NCBI RefSeq assembly: GCF_900141995.1
Contig: NZ_FQZA01000002.1
Span: 131,501 to 195,500 of the forward strand
Source of the DNA: Palleronia salina
GTDB taxonomy: Bacteria; Pseudomonadota; Alphaproteobacteria; Rhodobacterales; Rhodobacteraceae
Reading direction: 5' to 3'
Length of the DNA: 64,000 bases
Below are positions 39,792 through 48,939 of this stretch, one piece after another; the stretch's first letter is position 1, and every line of letters starts with the position of its first letter. The position numbers and the translations under genes were made by a program. The notes under the pieces are model-generated. The model was not told the origin of the DNA, searched no databases, and was given only the letters and a program-made list of their open reading frames with translations.

Positions 39792-41096
39792 CTACAGCAC
39801 GTAGCGCGACATGTCGGTCGAGCGGCTGAGTTCGCCCAGGTGGTCCTCGACGAAGGCGGCATCCACCGTGATCTCGGTGCCTGCCTTGTCGGGCGCCTCG
39901 AAGGACAGCTCCTCGAAGGTGCGTTCCATCACGGTGTAAAGGCGCCGGGCGCCGATGTTCTCGACCGACTGGTTCACCTCGGCCGCGATGCGGGCGAGGG
40001 CGGCGATGCCGTCGTCGGTGAAGGTGATCTTGACCTCTTCGGTGCCCATGAGCGCGGCGTATTGCCGGGTCAGGGCGTTGTCGGTTTCGGTCAGGATGCG
40101 GACGAAGTCCTCTTCGGTCAGCGCGCGCAGCTCGACCCGGATGGGCAGGCGGCCCTGCAGTTCGGGCAGCAGGTCGCTGGGCTTGGCCACGTGGAACGCG
40201 CCGCTGGCGATGAACAGGATGTGGTCGGTGCGGATTGGCCCGTGCTTGGTCGACACCACCGTGCCCTCGATCAGGGGCAGCAGGTCGCGCTGCACGCCCT
40301 CGCGGCTGACCTCGCCGCCGCGGGCGTCCTGCCGGGCGCAGACCTTGTCGATCTCGTCCAGGAAGACGATGCCGTTCTGCTCGACCGCCTCGACCGCGGC
40401 CTTGGTGACGGTCTCGTCGTCCAGCAGCTTGTCGGCCTCGTCGCTGAGCAGCAGGTCATAGCTGTCGGCGACGGTGACGCGCTTGCGGACCGTGCGGCCC
40501 TGGAAGGCTTTGCCGAACAGATCGCCCAGGTTCATCATGTTGCCGCCGGGCTGCATGCCGGGGATGTCCATGCCGCCCATGGGGTTCGACGTGTCGCTGA
40601 CCTCGATATCGATCTCGGTGGCGTCCAGCTCACCGGCGCGCAGCTTCTTGCGGAACATCTCGCGCGTGGACTCGCGCGCATTCTCGCCGGCAAGGGCCTC
40701 GATCACGCGATCCTCGGCCCGGGCCTCGGCGGTGGATTTCACCTCGTCACGCATGTGATCGCGGGTCATGGTGATGGACTGTTCCACCAGGTCACGGATG
40801 ATCTGCTCCACGTCCCGGCCGACATAGCCGACCTCGGTGAACTTTGTCGCTTCGACCTTCAGGAACGGCGCGCGCGCCAGCTTGGCCAGGCGGCGGCTGA
40901 TCTCGGTCTTGCCGACGCCGGTGGGTCCGATCATCAGGATATTCTTGGGATAGACCTCGGCCTGCATCTCGGGCGCCAGCTGCTTGCGGCGCCAGCGGTT
41001 GCGCAGAGCCACCGAGACCGCGCGCTTGGCGTCCTTCTGGCCGATGATGAAGCGGTCGAGCTCGGAGACGATTTCGCGGGGGGTCAGGTCGGTCAT
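39792..41096 (-). CDS. hslU: ATP-dependent protease ATPase subunit HslU
   Basis: A 434-residue AAA+ unfoldase that feeds proteins to the HslV peptidase. [20 protein letters not shown] starts the protein, with the pore motif [20 protein letters not shown], Walker [17 protein letters not shown] (near residue 60), Walker [21 protein letters not shown], and the sensor and C-terminal segments ([42 protein letters not shown]). The C-terminal L-end is the tail that docks into HslV. hslV normally precedes hslU, but here the upstream neighbour is an RND pump and no hslV is seen in the window. Confidence 0.95.
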   Translation of the reverse strand: MTDLTPREIVSELDRFIIGQKDAKRAVSVALRNRWRRKQLAPEMQAEVYPKNILMIGPTGVGKTEISRRLAKLARAPFLKVEATKFTEVGYVGRDVEQIIRDLVEQSITMTRDHMRDEVKSTAEARAEDRVIEALAGENARESTREMFRKKLRAGELDATEIDIEVSDTSNPMGGMDIPGMQPGGNMMNLGDLFGKAFQGRTVRKRVTVADSYDLLLSDEADKLLDDETVTKAAVEAVEQNGIVFLDEIDKVCARQDARGGEVSREGVQRDLLPLIEGTVVSTKHGPIRTDHILFIASGAFHVAKPSDLLPELQGRLPIRVELRALTEEDFVRILTETDNALTRQYAALMGTEEVKITFTDDGIAALARIAAEVNQSVENIGARRLYTVMERTFEELSFEAPDKAGTEITVDAAFVEDHLGELSRSTDMSRYVL

Positions 41097-41148
41097 GCGC
41101 GGTCCAGTGCCGTTGAGTGTTGCGCATACCTAGTCATCGGCACGCACC

Positions 41149-41176
41149 GTGCAACCGGCATGGCGACCGGTTGCAC
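41149..41176. repeat. 10-bp inverted repeat between the RND permease and hslU
   Basis: GTGCAACCGG (41149-41158) and CCGGTTGCAC (41167-41176) are a perfect inverted repeat with an 8-base loop, in the 86-base gap. It could be a terminator stem for the pump operon or an operator for hslU; no T-tract follows on the minus strand. Confidence 0.5.
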
Positions 41177-41182
41177 CATGGC

Positions 41183-44100
41183 TCAGGCCCGGCGAACGCT
41201 GTCGGGCGCGTTCTCCAGCGCGTCCTCGTCGGCCTTTTCGCGGCCCCAGAACACCCCGCGCTTGCCTTCGCCGGCCCGTTCGAGCAGCGCGTAAAGCGCC
41301 GGGATGATCAGGATCCCCAGGAAGGTCGCCGCTGCCATGCCGCCCAGCGCGGCGGTCCCGATGGCATTGCGCGCCGCGGCGCCCGCACCGGTGGCGAGGA
41401 CCAGTGGCACCATGCCGAAGACGAAGGCCAGCGCCGTCATCATCACCGCGCGATAGCGTTGCCGCGCGCCGAGGATCGCGGCCTCGGTGATGGGCATGCC
41501 TTCCTTGTGCCGGGCCGAGGCGAATTCGACGATCAGGATCGCGTTTTTCGCCGCCAGCCCGACAAGCATCACCATGCCGATCTGGGCGTACAGGTTCGCG
41601 GTGAACCCGGTCAGCAGCAGCGTCACTGTGGCGCCGGCCATTGCGACCATGACCGAAAGCATGACGGCCAGCGGTTGCAGCCAGTTCTCGAACTGCGCCA
41701 CGAGGAAGAGGTAGGCGAAGATGAAGGCCAGCACGAAGGCATAGACCGCCGCGTTGCCGGCCTGCTGCTGCTGGTAGGACGCGCCCGAGAACTGGTAGCT
41801 GTAGCCATCGGGCAGCTCGGCCTCGGCCACCTCGACCAGCGCCTGCAGCGCCTCGCCCGACGATGCCCCCTGGGCGGGGTTGCCGCTGATCGACGCGGTG
41901 GTGAACAGGTTGAAGCGCGGCAGGATGTATGGCCCGAACTCAGTCCGCAGGGTCGCGATGTCGCTGATCGACACGTTGTCGCCCGCCGCGTTCTGGACGT
42001 AGAGCGAGGTGATATCCTCGGGCTCGGACCGGAAGGGCGCGTCGGCCTGGATCCGCACCTGGTAGACGCGGCCCTCGTAGATGAACTGGTTCACGAACCC
42101 GGTGCCAAGGGTCTGTCCCAGCGTGGAATAGACATCCGCCACGCTCAGCCCCAGCTGCGCCGCGCGGTCCGCGTTCACGTCGACGAAGATGCGCGGCACG
42201 TCGGCCGAGAACGTCGTGCGCACGCCGCCGATCTCGGGGCGCTGGTTGGCCGCCTGCACGAAGGAACGCGCGACCTGCGCGACCTCTTCGGCGGGCTGGC
42301 CCTCGGTCGCGAGGACCTCGAAGCTCAGGCCGCCGACGCTGCCGGTGCCGGGGATCGCGGGGGGCGGGAAGGCGGCGATCTGCACGCCGGGGATCGTCTG
42401 GAACTGCGCGTTCAGCTGCCCCAGGATCGGGAACAGGTCGCGCCGCGTGCCCCATGGCTTGAGTGTCGCGATGGCGATGCCCACCGAGGACCGCGACCCG
42501 CCGAGAAAGCTGAAGCCCGCCACCTGGATGACCGAGTCCACGCCGTCGGTGTCCAGGATGATGTCGCCGATCTCGCGCATCGTCTCGGTCGTGCGTTGCA
42601 GGGACGCGCCGTCGGGCAGGGACACGTCCACGAAGATGGCCCCCTGGTCCTCGGACGGGACCAGTTCCGTCGGCAGCGAGGTATAGGCCCAGCCGGCCAC
42701 GGCGATGGCCGCGCCCAGCGCCGCCAGGGTCAGGATGCCCTTCGTCACGAAGAACTCGACCACCCGCGCGTATCCGTTGCGGGCCTTGTCCAGTCCCCAG
42801 TTGAACGGCTTGAAGACCGCCCAGGGCTTGCCCGTGCTTTGCAGAAGCCACCCGCACAGCGCCGGGGTCAGCGTCAGCGCCACCAGTGACGACAGCAGGA
42901 CCGAGATCGACAGCGTCAGCCCGAATTGCCGGTAAAGCTGCCCCGACAGGCCCGGCAGCAGTGTCGTGGGCAGGAACACGGCCAGCAGGACCAGGGTGGT
43001 CGAAATGATGGGCCCCGTGATCTCGCCCATGGCCTTGGTCACCGCCGCCCGGCCGGTCAGGTCGGATTCCTCCATGATGCGGCGGGCGTTCTCGACCACG
43101 AGGATGGCGTCGTCCACCACCAGCCCGATGGCGAGGATCAGCGCCAGGAGCGTGATGACGTTGATCGAGAACCCGATGGCCAGCAGCAGCGCGAAGGTCC
43201 CGATCAGCGACACGGGAATGGCGATCAGTGGGATGATCGTGGAGCGGAATCCCTGCAGGAACACGAACACCACGACCACGATGATCCCCGCCGTCAGCAG
43301 CAGGGTCTTCAGGATCTCCTCGATCGTGATCCGGACATAGTCGGTCGTGTCATAGATGACCTCGTAGCTCAGCCCCTCGGGAAACGAATCCTGAAGCCGG
43401 TCGAGCTCACCCTGCACCTGCTCCATCGTGTTCAGGGCATTGGCGCCCGGGGCCTGGTTCACCTGCACGGTCAGGCTCGGCCGCTCGTTCAGGAACGAAT
43501 TGCTGGAGTAGTCCTGCGACCCGAGCTCGATCCGGGCCACGTCGCGCAGCCGCACGATGCCGCCGTTTTCGCCCGATCGCAGGATCACGTCCTCGAACTG
43601 CGCGGGGTCCGAGAACCGGCCACTGGACGTCACGGTATAGACCAGCGCCTGTCCGTCCACGGCGGGCGCGGCGCCCACCTGGCCCAGCGCGGCGGCCAGG
43701 TTCTGGCTGCGCACGGCATTGGTGATGTCGGCGGGCGACAGGCCCAGCGCGCTCATCTTGCCGGGGTCGGTCCAGATCCGCAGCGCGTAGTTCGACGGCC
43801 CCAGCACCGACGCATTGCCCACGCCGTTGATCCGTTGCAGCGCGGTGGTGACGTTGGTCGAGACGTAGCTGGCCGCGTCGATCAGGCTCAGGTCACTCTC
43901 GGCGTCCACGGGGAAGGCCACGGCGGCCAGGAAGTTCGGGCTTTGCGTGGTCACCGTCACCCCCTGGTCGACCACCGAGGTCGGCAGCTGCGGCGTGGCC
44001 AGCTGCACGCGGTTGCTGACATTGACCTGCGCGATGTCGGGGTCGGTGCCGATCTCGAAGGTGATCGACAGCGAATAGGTCCCCTGGTTCGAGGACGAGG

Positions 44101-44341
44101 ATGACATGTAGATCATCCCGTCCACCCCGTTGATCGCCCGCTCCAGCGGGGCGCCGACGGTTTCGGCCAGCACGGTGCTGTCGGCGCCGGGGTAGGCGGC
44201 GCTGACCTGCACGGTCGGGGGCGAGATGTTTGGGTACTGCGTGATCGGCAGCGCGAAGATCGAGATGCCGCCCGCGATGACCAGCACGAGGCTGATGACC
44301 GCGGACAGCCGCGGCCGGTCGATGAACAGCTTCGAAATCAT
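41183..44341 (-). CDS. RND efflux permease, HAE1/AcrB family
   Basis: A 1052-residue proton-driven inner-membrane pump. The N-terminus FIDRPRLSAVISLVLVIAGG, the membrane segment with the proton-relay Asp pair GLVVDDAILVVENARRI (near residue 405), the porter loops, and the C-terminal LFLVAQFENWLQPLAVMLSV and GLAAKNAILIVEFASARHKE are all HAE1 landmarks. It works with the adaptor encoded just upstream (ATGA overlap, 44338-44341). No outer-membrane channel gene follows, so a TolC-like protein must come from elsewhere. Substrates (drugs, dyes, bile, solvents) cannot be told. Confidence 0.93.
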   Translation of the reverse strand: MISKLFIDRPRLSAVISLVLVIAGGISIFALPITQYPNISPPTVQVSAAYPGADSTVLAETVGAPLERAINGVDGMIYMSSSSSNQGTYSLSITFEIGTDPDIAQVNVSNRVQLATPQLPTSVVDQGVTVTTQSPNFLAAVAFPVDAESDLSLIDAASYVSTNVTTALQRINGVGNASVLGPSNYALRIWTDPGKMSALGLSPADITNAVRSQNLAAALGQVGAAPAVDGQALVYTVTSSGRFSDPAQFEDVILRSGENGGIVRLRDVARIELGSQDYSSNSFLNERPSLTVQVNQAPGANALNTMEQVQGELDRLQDSFPEGLSYEVIYDTTDYVRITIEEILKTLLLTAGIIVVVVFVFLQGFRSTIIPLIAIPVSLIGTFALLLAIGFSINVITLLALILAIGLVVDDAILVVENARRIMEESDLTGRAAVTKAMGEITGPIISTTLVLLAVFLPTTLLPGLSGQLYRQFGLTLSISVLLSSLVALTLTPALCGWLLQSTGKPWAVFKPFNWGLDKARNGYARVVEFFVTKGILTLAALGAAIAVAGWAYTSLPTELVPSEDQGAIFVDVSLPDGASLQRTTETMREIGDIILDTDGVDSVIQVAGFSFLGGSRSSVGIAIATLKPWGTRRDLFPILGQLNAQFQTIPGVQIAAFPPPAIPGTGSVGGLSFEVLATEGQPAEEVAQVARSFVQAANQRPEIGGVRTTFSADVPRIFVDVNADRAAQLGLSVADVYSTLGQTLGTGFVNQFIYEGRVYQVRIQADAPFRSEPEDITSLYVQNAAGDNVSISDIATLRTEFGPYILPRFNLFTTASISGNPAQGASSGEALQALVEVAEAELPDGYSYQFSGASYQQQQAGNAAVYAFVLAFIFAYLFLVAQFENWLQPLAVMLSVMVAMAGATVTLLLTGFTANLYAQIGMVMLVGLAAKNAILIVEFASARHKEGMPITEAAILGARQRYRAVMMTALAFVFGMVPLVLATGAGAAARNAIGTAALGGMAAATFLGILIIPALYALLERAGEGKRGVFWGREKADEDALENAPDSVRRA

Positions 44342-45684
44342 TGCCCCGGGGCCCCGTCCGTGCCCGTGCCCCGGCGCGGATCGACCGTCGCGCCGTCCTG
44401 CAGCCGCATGGAGCCGCGGGTGATGACCCGTTCGCCACCCTCGAGACCCGATGTCACCGCGACCATGCCGGGCATGCGGGCCGCAGCGGTTTCGATCGGC
44501 AGGCGCGTCACTGTGTCGTCGTCGCGCACCACCCAGACGGCCTGCCCATCGCGACCCAACTGCACCGCGGCCTGCGGGATCACGGGCAGCTCGGGCGGAT
44601 CGGCCTCGGTCACCCTCAGCGTCACGTTCTGGTTCGGCAGAAGCAGGCCGTCGGGATTGGGAAACTCCACCCGCACCTCGACCGTGCCCGTCTGCGGATC
44701 GACGCTGTTGCCGACGAAGGACAGCGACCCGGCGGCATCGTACGGCGATCCGTCGGGCAGGATCAGGTTGAGATCGTATTCAGAGATATCAGGCGTGTCG
44801 TCCCCGGCAGAGGGGGACCCGGCTTCCGCGCTGGCATCGTCGCTGTCTGCCTGAGCTTGATCACTGATCGGGGCGGTGTCGCCCTGACCGATGCCCAGCC
44901 GCTGCCACGCGATCAATCGGTTCTCGCCCAACGCGAAGACCCCCCAGATCGGGTCCATCTGGATCAGGTCGGCCAGCGGTCCCTCGGCCGCGTTGACATA
45001 GTTGCCGCGCGTCTCGAACGGCTCGGACATGCGGCCGTCGATGGGCGCCTCGATCGAAGTGTAGTCCAGATCCAGCTGCGCCTGCCGCACCGCCGCCTCG
45101 GCCTGCAAAAGCGTGCCGCGCGCCTGCTCGAACGCGGCCTGGCTTTCGTCCAGCACCGCCTCGGCGACGGTGCCGGATTCGCGTAAGCCGCGATCCCGTT
45201 CCAGGCTGCGTTCGGCGTTTTCCAATCGCGCCTGTGCCGCTGCACGCTGCGCCTCGGCCGATTGCAGCGCCGCGTCGTATTGCGCGGTGTCGATCTGGAA
45301 CAGAAGGTCGCCCTCGGCCACGTCCTGTCCGCCCTGGAAGGCGACCTCGTCGATGAAACCGGGCACGCGCGCCTGGACCGAGACGCGCTCGATCGGCTCG
45401 ATCCGGCCCAGGAACTCGAACACCTCGCCGACCGATCTCTGCTCGGCCACCTCGAAGACCACGGCGGGGGGCGCCTGCTGGCCCTGGCCTTGCTGCTGGC
45501 CTTGGGCCTGCGCCTCGATCCCGAAGAGCTCGCCGATGAAGGCGGGAACCGGGACCTCGCCGACGAGCGGCAGCTCGATGGACGGGCCGGAGGCGGACGA
45601 TTGGTCCTGCTCCTGGGCGGGAACGGCGAATGCGGTGGCGATCAGCCCGGTCAGGGCTGCGGCCGAGAAAAGTCTGGAAGTCAC
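44338..45684 (-). CDS. RND efflux periplasmic adaptor protein
   Basis: A 448-residue membrane fusion protein. It starts with a signal sequence (SAAALTGLIATAFAVPAQEQ). Residues ~25-75 are low-complexity (DQSSASGPSIELPL; AQGQQQGQGQQAPPAV), then the HlyD/RND lipoyl halves EFLGRIEPIERVSVQARVPG and GDLLFQIDTAQYDAALQ, an alpha-hairpin (ERSLERDRGLRESGTVAEA) and the beta-barrel DYTSIEAPIDGRMSEP. A second acidic insertion (QAQADSDDASAEAGSPSAGD) sits near residue 280. At ~450 residues it is longer than the usual ~380. It is coupled to the permease by an ATGA overlap. Confidence 0.88.
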   Translation of the reverse strand: MTSRLFSAAALTGLIATAFAVPAQEQDQSSASGPSIELPLVGEVPVPAFIGELFGIEAQAQGQQQGQGQQAPPAVVFEVAEQRSVGEVFEFLGRIEPIERVSVQARVPGFIDEVAFQGGQDVAEGDLLFQIDTAQYDAALQSAEAQRAAAQARLENAERSLERDRGLRESGTVAEAVLDESQAAFEQARGTLLQAEAAVRQAQLDLDYTSIEAPIDGRMSEPFETRGNYVNAAEGPLADLIQMDPIWGVFALGENRLIAWQRLGIGQGDTAPISDQAQADSDDASAEAGSPSAGDDTPDISEYDLNLILPDGSPYDAAGSLSFVGNSVDPQTGTVEVRVEFPNPDGLLLPNQNVTLRVTEADPPELPVIPQAAVQLGRDGQAVWVVRDDDTVTRLPIETAAARMPGMVAVTSGLEGGERVITRGSMRLQDGATVDPRRGTGTDGAPGQ

Positions 45685-45941
45685 GGGGACGGATCCTGGC
45701 GGCAGGTGCGGTTGCCCAGTGATCTAAGCGGGGCCGTGCCTTTGTCGAAAAAAACGTCCCGGCGGGAACCGGCCTGCACGCTTCGCAACCCCGCGCCGAT
45801 TGGCGGTCCGGGATTACTCCGGAACAGTGATTGAAATCTTTTTCTTTTCGCGGTCGAGCCGAAGATTTGCCGGGACCGTCCGCGATGGTACATCATGGCC
45901 GAAGAAATTGGCTGGACGAGCTTCTAGTGAAAGCCGGACCG

Positions 45942-46109
45942 ATGCGTCCCAACCAGCCGCCCCTGAACACGCTGCCCAACCACAGTATCGACTGGCTTTG
46001 CCTTGCGATACTGGTGCTGGCCTTGATCTACGCCGTCGCACAACTGTTCGTGACCGGCCAGTCGAACAGCGAACCCGACTACTTCGCGGCCGCCGTGTCG
46101 GTGGCTTAG
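45942..46109 (+). CDS. Small predicted membrane protein (55 residues), unrecognised
   Basis: A short open frame from ATG 45942 (MRPNQPPLNTLPN), with a GTG five codons upstream as an alternative. It encodes one strongly hydrophobic helix, DWLCLAILVLALIYAVAQLF (about residues 18-37), flanked by polar ends, so a single-pass membrane protein is plausible. The ribosome site is weak. It overlaps the convergent fliI stop by four bases and follows a 257-base stretch (45685-45941) holding the promoter region of the pump operon. No homologue is recognised; it may be a chance frame. Confidence 0.35.
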   Translation: MRPNQPPLNTLPNHSIDWLCLAILVLALIYAVAQLFVTGQSNSEPDYFAAAVSVA

Positions 46110-47455
46110 CGGCCGGGATCCAGGCTGATCCCGCTGCTGTCCAACAGACCGGCCATCAACGCGAACGTATCCTCGTCACCGGGCACGTCATGCGGCCCCT
46201 GGGTCAGGAACGGATCGACCCGCGCGGCCAGCTCGATCGCGTGGTCGAGATCGGGATTGCTGCCCGGCTTGTAGGCCCCGATCCGCACCAGTTCGGCCAT
46301 GTCCTCGTAGCTCGCCAGCGCGGCGTGCGCGGCGCGGCGCACCGCGTTCTGCGCGTCGGTATGCGCAGCGGGCAGGGTCCGCGACACCGATGTCAGCACG
46401 TCGATGGCCGGATATCGTCCCTTTTCCGCGATGGCGCGGTCCAGAACGACGTGCCCGTCGGTGATCCCGCGGACCGCATCGGCGATGGGGTCGGACATGT
46501 CGTCGCCGTCCACCAGCACGGTGAAGATCGCGGTGATATCACCCGCGTCGCCCGACCCGGGGCCGGCCCGTTCCAGAAGCTGCGGCAGTTCCGAAAACAC
46601 CGTGGGCGGATAGCCCTTGGTCGTCGGGGGCTCGCGGCTGGCAAGACCGATCTCGCGCTGGGCCATGGCGAAGCGGGTGACGCTGTCCATCAGCAACAGC
46701 ACGTGCTTGCCGCGGTCGCGGAAATGCTCGGCCACCGCCATGGCGGTCCACGCGGCCTGGCGGCGGGACAGGGGCGCCTCGTCACCGGTGGACACCACCA
46801 GCACCGACCGCGCCAGTCCTTCTTCGCCCAGGTCACGGGTGATGAAATCCTGCACCTCGCGGCCGCGTTCGCCCACCAGCGCCATGACCACGACATCGGC
46901 CTCGGTCTCGCGCGCGATCATCGCCATCAGGGTCGATTTACCGACCCCCGAGCCCGCGAAGATGCCGATGCGCTGCCCTTGGCAAAGCGGCGCGAAGATA
47001 TCGAGCGCACGGATGCCGGTGCGCAGTTTCGGCCCTATGCGGCGGCGGGCGAAGGCATTTGGCGGCTCGGCACGGGTGGGGCGGGACCGCGGCCCTTCGT
47101 GCAGGTGGCCCTTGCCGTCGATAGGCTGCCCGGCGGCATTGATGACCCGGCCCACCCAGCGGTCATCGGGGCGGATCGCGTCGCTGACCGGATCGACCTC
47201 GACCGTGTCGCCCGCGCTGACCCCCTGCCACGACCCGAAGGGCAGAAGCTCGGTTCCGCGCGGGCCGATGCCCACGACCTCGGCCCGGACGGCGCCACGA
47301 CGGCCGCGCACGATGCAGCGCGCGCCGATGCCCACCGCGCGCTCGATCCCCGTGGCGGTCAGGCTGATGCCGGTGATCGACGCCACCTCGCCGCTGATCC
47401 GCGCTTCGCCGGCGTTGCGCGCAAAGCTCGTCAGTTCCGAGAAAGTCGTGCTCAT
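46106..47455 (-). CDS. fliI: Flagellar export ATPase FliI
   Basis: A 449-residue F1-like ATPase of the flagellar type III export apparatus. Walker A IFAGSGVGKSTLMAMIARET (near residue 172), Walker B LLLMDSVTRFAMAQREIGLA, and SREPPTTKGYPPTVFSELPQ are diagnostic, as is LVGERGREVQDFITRDLG. AGGAG lies nine bases before the ATG. It is divergent from flgB (65 bases). Alone on the minus strand here, it is away from fliH, its regulator, which lies with fliF-fliN. Confidence 0.95.
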   Translation of the reverse strand: MSTTFSELTSFARNAGEARISGEVASITGISLTATGIERAVGIGARCIVRGRRGAVRAEVVGIGPRGTELLPFGSWQGVSAGDTVEVDPVSDAIRPDDRWVGRVINAAGQPIDGKGHLHEGPRSRPTRAEPPNAFARRRIGPKLRTGIRALDIFAPLCQGQRIGIFAGSGVGKSTLMAMIARETEADVVVMALVGERGREVQDFITRDLGEEGLARSVLVVSTGDEAPLSRRQAAWTAMAVAEHFRDRGKHVLLLMDSVTRFAMAQREIGLASREPPTTKGYPPTVFSELPQLLERAGPGSGDAGDITAIFTVLVDGDDMSDPIADAVRGITDGHVVLDRAIAEKGRYPAIDVLTSVSRTLPAAHTDAQNAVRRAAHAALASYEDMAELVRIGAYKPGSNPDLDHAIELAARVDPFLTQGPHDVPGDEDTFALMAGLLDSSGISLDPGR

Positions 47456-47520
47456 GAATAACTCCTAGACCGACGAGGCTATCCATGGCATCTAAAGGAT
47501 AGATACAGGATAAAATCAAG

Positions 47521-47925
47521 ATGAGCATCACCGATCTATCCTTTTTCAACTTGGCGTCCGACCGGCTGAGCTGGCTTTCGGCGCGCCAGAAGGTGACGGC
47601 GGAGAACATCGCCAACGCCAACACCCCCGATTACCGCGCCAAGGACGTCAGCGGCTTCGCCGAGATGTTGCAGGGCAGCCGCACCGGCTCCGTGCGACTG
47701 GCCACGACGGACCCGCGCCACATCACTGGATCGGGCGGGCCCGCGAACACGAGCGTCCGCGAGGGCACCGACCGCGCATCGGTGATCCGCACCATCGACG
47801 GCAACGGCGTGGACCTGGAAGACCAGGCCATCCGGGCGGCCGAGATCGCCGACCAGCACCGGCTGGCGACCGAGCTCTACCGCAAGGGGTTCGAGATGCT
47901 GTCGATGTCGGTGAGAAAGAGGTAA
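47521..47925 (+). CDS. flgB: Flagellar proximal rod protein FlgB
   Basis: A 134-residue rod protein. The N-terminal helix FNLASDRLSWLSARQKVTAE followed by NIANANTPDYRAKDVSGFAE and the C-terminal helix AEIADQHRLATELYRKGFEM match the rod/hook fold (flg_bb_rod). It heads the operon flgB-flgC-fliE-fliQ-sltF-flhA-fliR-flhB. A promoter is expected in the 65 bases before it. Confidence 0.93.
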   Translation: MSITDLSFFNLASDRLSWLSARQKVTAENIANANTPDYRAKDVSGFAEMLQGSRTGSVRLATTDPRHITGSGGPANTSVREGTDRASVIRTIDGNGVDLEDQAIRAAEIADQHRLATELYRKGFEMLSMSVRKR

Positions 47926-47931
47926 CGAGAC

Positions 47932-48342
47932 ATGGATCCGCTCAGCGCCATCGCCCGCATCGCCGCCTCGGGCATGACCGCGCAGACCGAACGCCTGCGC
48001 ATCGTGTCGGAAAACGTCGCCAACGCCGACAGCACCGGCACGACACCCGGTTCCGACCCCTATCGCCGCAAGACCGTGACGTTCGAGCAGATGCTCGACC
48101 GCGACACCGGCGCCACGGGGGTCGAGATCGGGCAGGTGGGCCGCGACGACAGCCCGTTCCAGCTGCATTTCGACCCCAGCCACCCGGCGGCCAATGCCGA
48201 TGGCTACGTGAAACGGCCGAACGTCGACCCGGTGCTCGAGATGGCGAACATGCGCGAGGCATCGCGCAGCTACGAGGCCAACATGAACCTGTTCGAAGCC
48301 GGCCGCCGCATGCGCGGCCAGATGCTCGACCTGCTGAAGTAA
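47932..48342 (+). CDS. flgC: Flagellar proximal rod protein FlgC
   Basis: A 136-residue rod protein. Its ends are the flagellar rod-type helices: MDPLSAIARIAASGMTAQTE with SENVANADST near residue 30, and NMREASRSYEANMNLFEAGR at the C-terminus. It starts 6 bases after flgB and is followed by fliE 10 bases later. Confidence 0.94.
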   Translation: MDPLSAIARIAASGMTAQTERLRIVSENVANADSTGTTPGSDPYRRKTVTFEQMLDRDTGATGVEIGQVGRDDSPFQLHFDPSHPAANADGYVKRPNVDPVLEMANMREASRSYEANMNLFEAGRRMRGQMLDLLK

Positions 48343-48352
48343 GGGGCGCGTG

Positions 48353-48670
48353 ATGACCGATCCGTCCATGATCTCGTCCGGACTTGTGCGCGGTGCCTAC
48401 GCGTCGTCACGGTCCCTGCAAGGGGGCGAGTCGAACGCGGCCAAGGACGCCGCTTCGGGTTTTGCCGAGATGGTGCAGGACGCGGCGCAATCCGCCGTGG
48501 AAAAGGTGCGCAGCGGCGAAGAGGTCGCAGCCGCCGGACTGCGCGGCGAGGCCGGCACGCAGGAAGTGGTCGAGGCCGTCCTTGCGATGCAATCCACCGT
48601 CGAAGTCGCCGTGTCCGTGCGAGACCGCTTCGTCGAGGCCTACCAGGAAGTGCTGAGAATGCCGATCTGA
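48353..48670 (+). CDS. fliE: Flagellar hook-basal body protein FliE
   Basis: A ~105-residue adaptor joining the MS ring to the rod. The family C-terminus is present: VEAVLAMQSTVEVAVSVRDR followed by FVEAYQEVLRMPI. ATG 48353 is preceded by a GTG codon (48350) that could also start. AAGGGG is upstream. It overlaps fliQ (TGATG). Confidence 0.92.
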   Translation: MTDPSMISSGLVRGAYASSRSLQGGESNAAKDAASGFAEMVQDAAQSAVEKVRSGEEVAAAGLRGEAGTQEVVEAVLAMQSTVEVAVSVRDRFVEAYQEVLRMPI

Positions 48671-48939
48671 TGACCGAGACGCAGGCTTATGACATCCTGT
48701 CCGACACCGTGTGGGCCGTGCTGCTGGCCTCGCTTCCGGTGTTGGCGATCGCGCTGATCATCGGCCTGGGTATCGCGTTCTTCCAGGCGCTGACGCAGAT
48801 CCAGGAAATGACGCTGACCTTCGTGCCGAAGATCGTGGCGATCTTCTTCGGCCTGCTGCTGTCGATGCCCTTCATGTACGCGACGCTGAACGGGCTTTCG
48901 GACACGATCTTCGACCTGATCCGCCGGGGCGGGCTGTGA
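48670..48939 (+). CDS. fliQ: Flagellar export gate protein FliQ
   Basis: An 89-residue inner-membrane component of the export gate with two hydrophobic segments (VLLASLPVLAIALIIGLGI and IVAIFFGLLLSMPFMYATL). FFQALTQIQEMTLTFVPKI between them is the family hallmark. It overlaps the lytic transglycosylase gene by the GTGA at 48936-48939. Confidence 0.94.
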   Translation: MTETQAYDILSDTVWAVLLASLPVLAIALIIGLGIAFFQALTQIQEMTLTFVPKIVAIFFGLLLSMPFMYATLNGLSDTIFDLIRRGGL

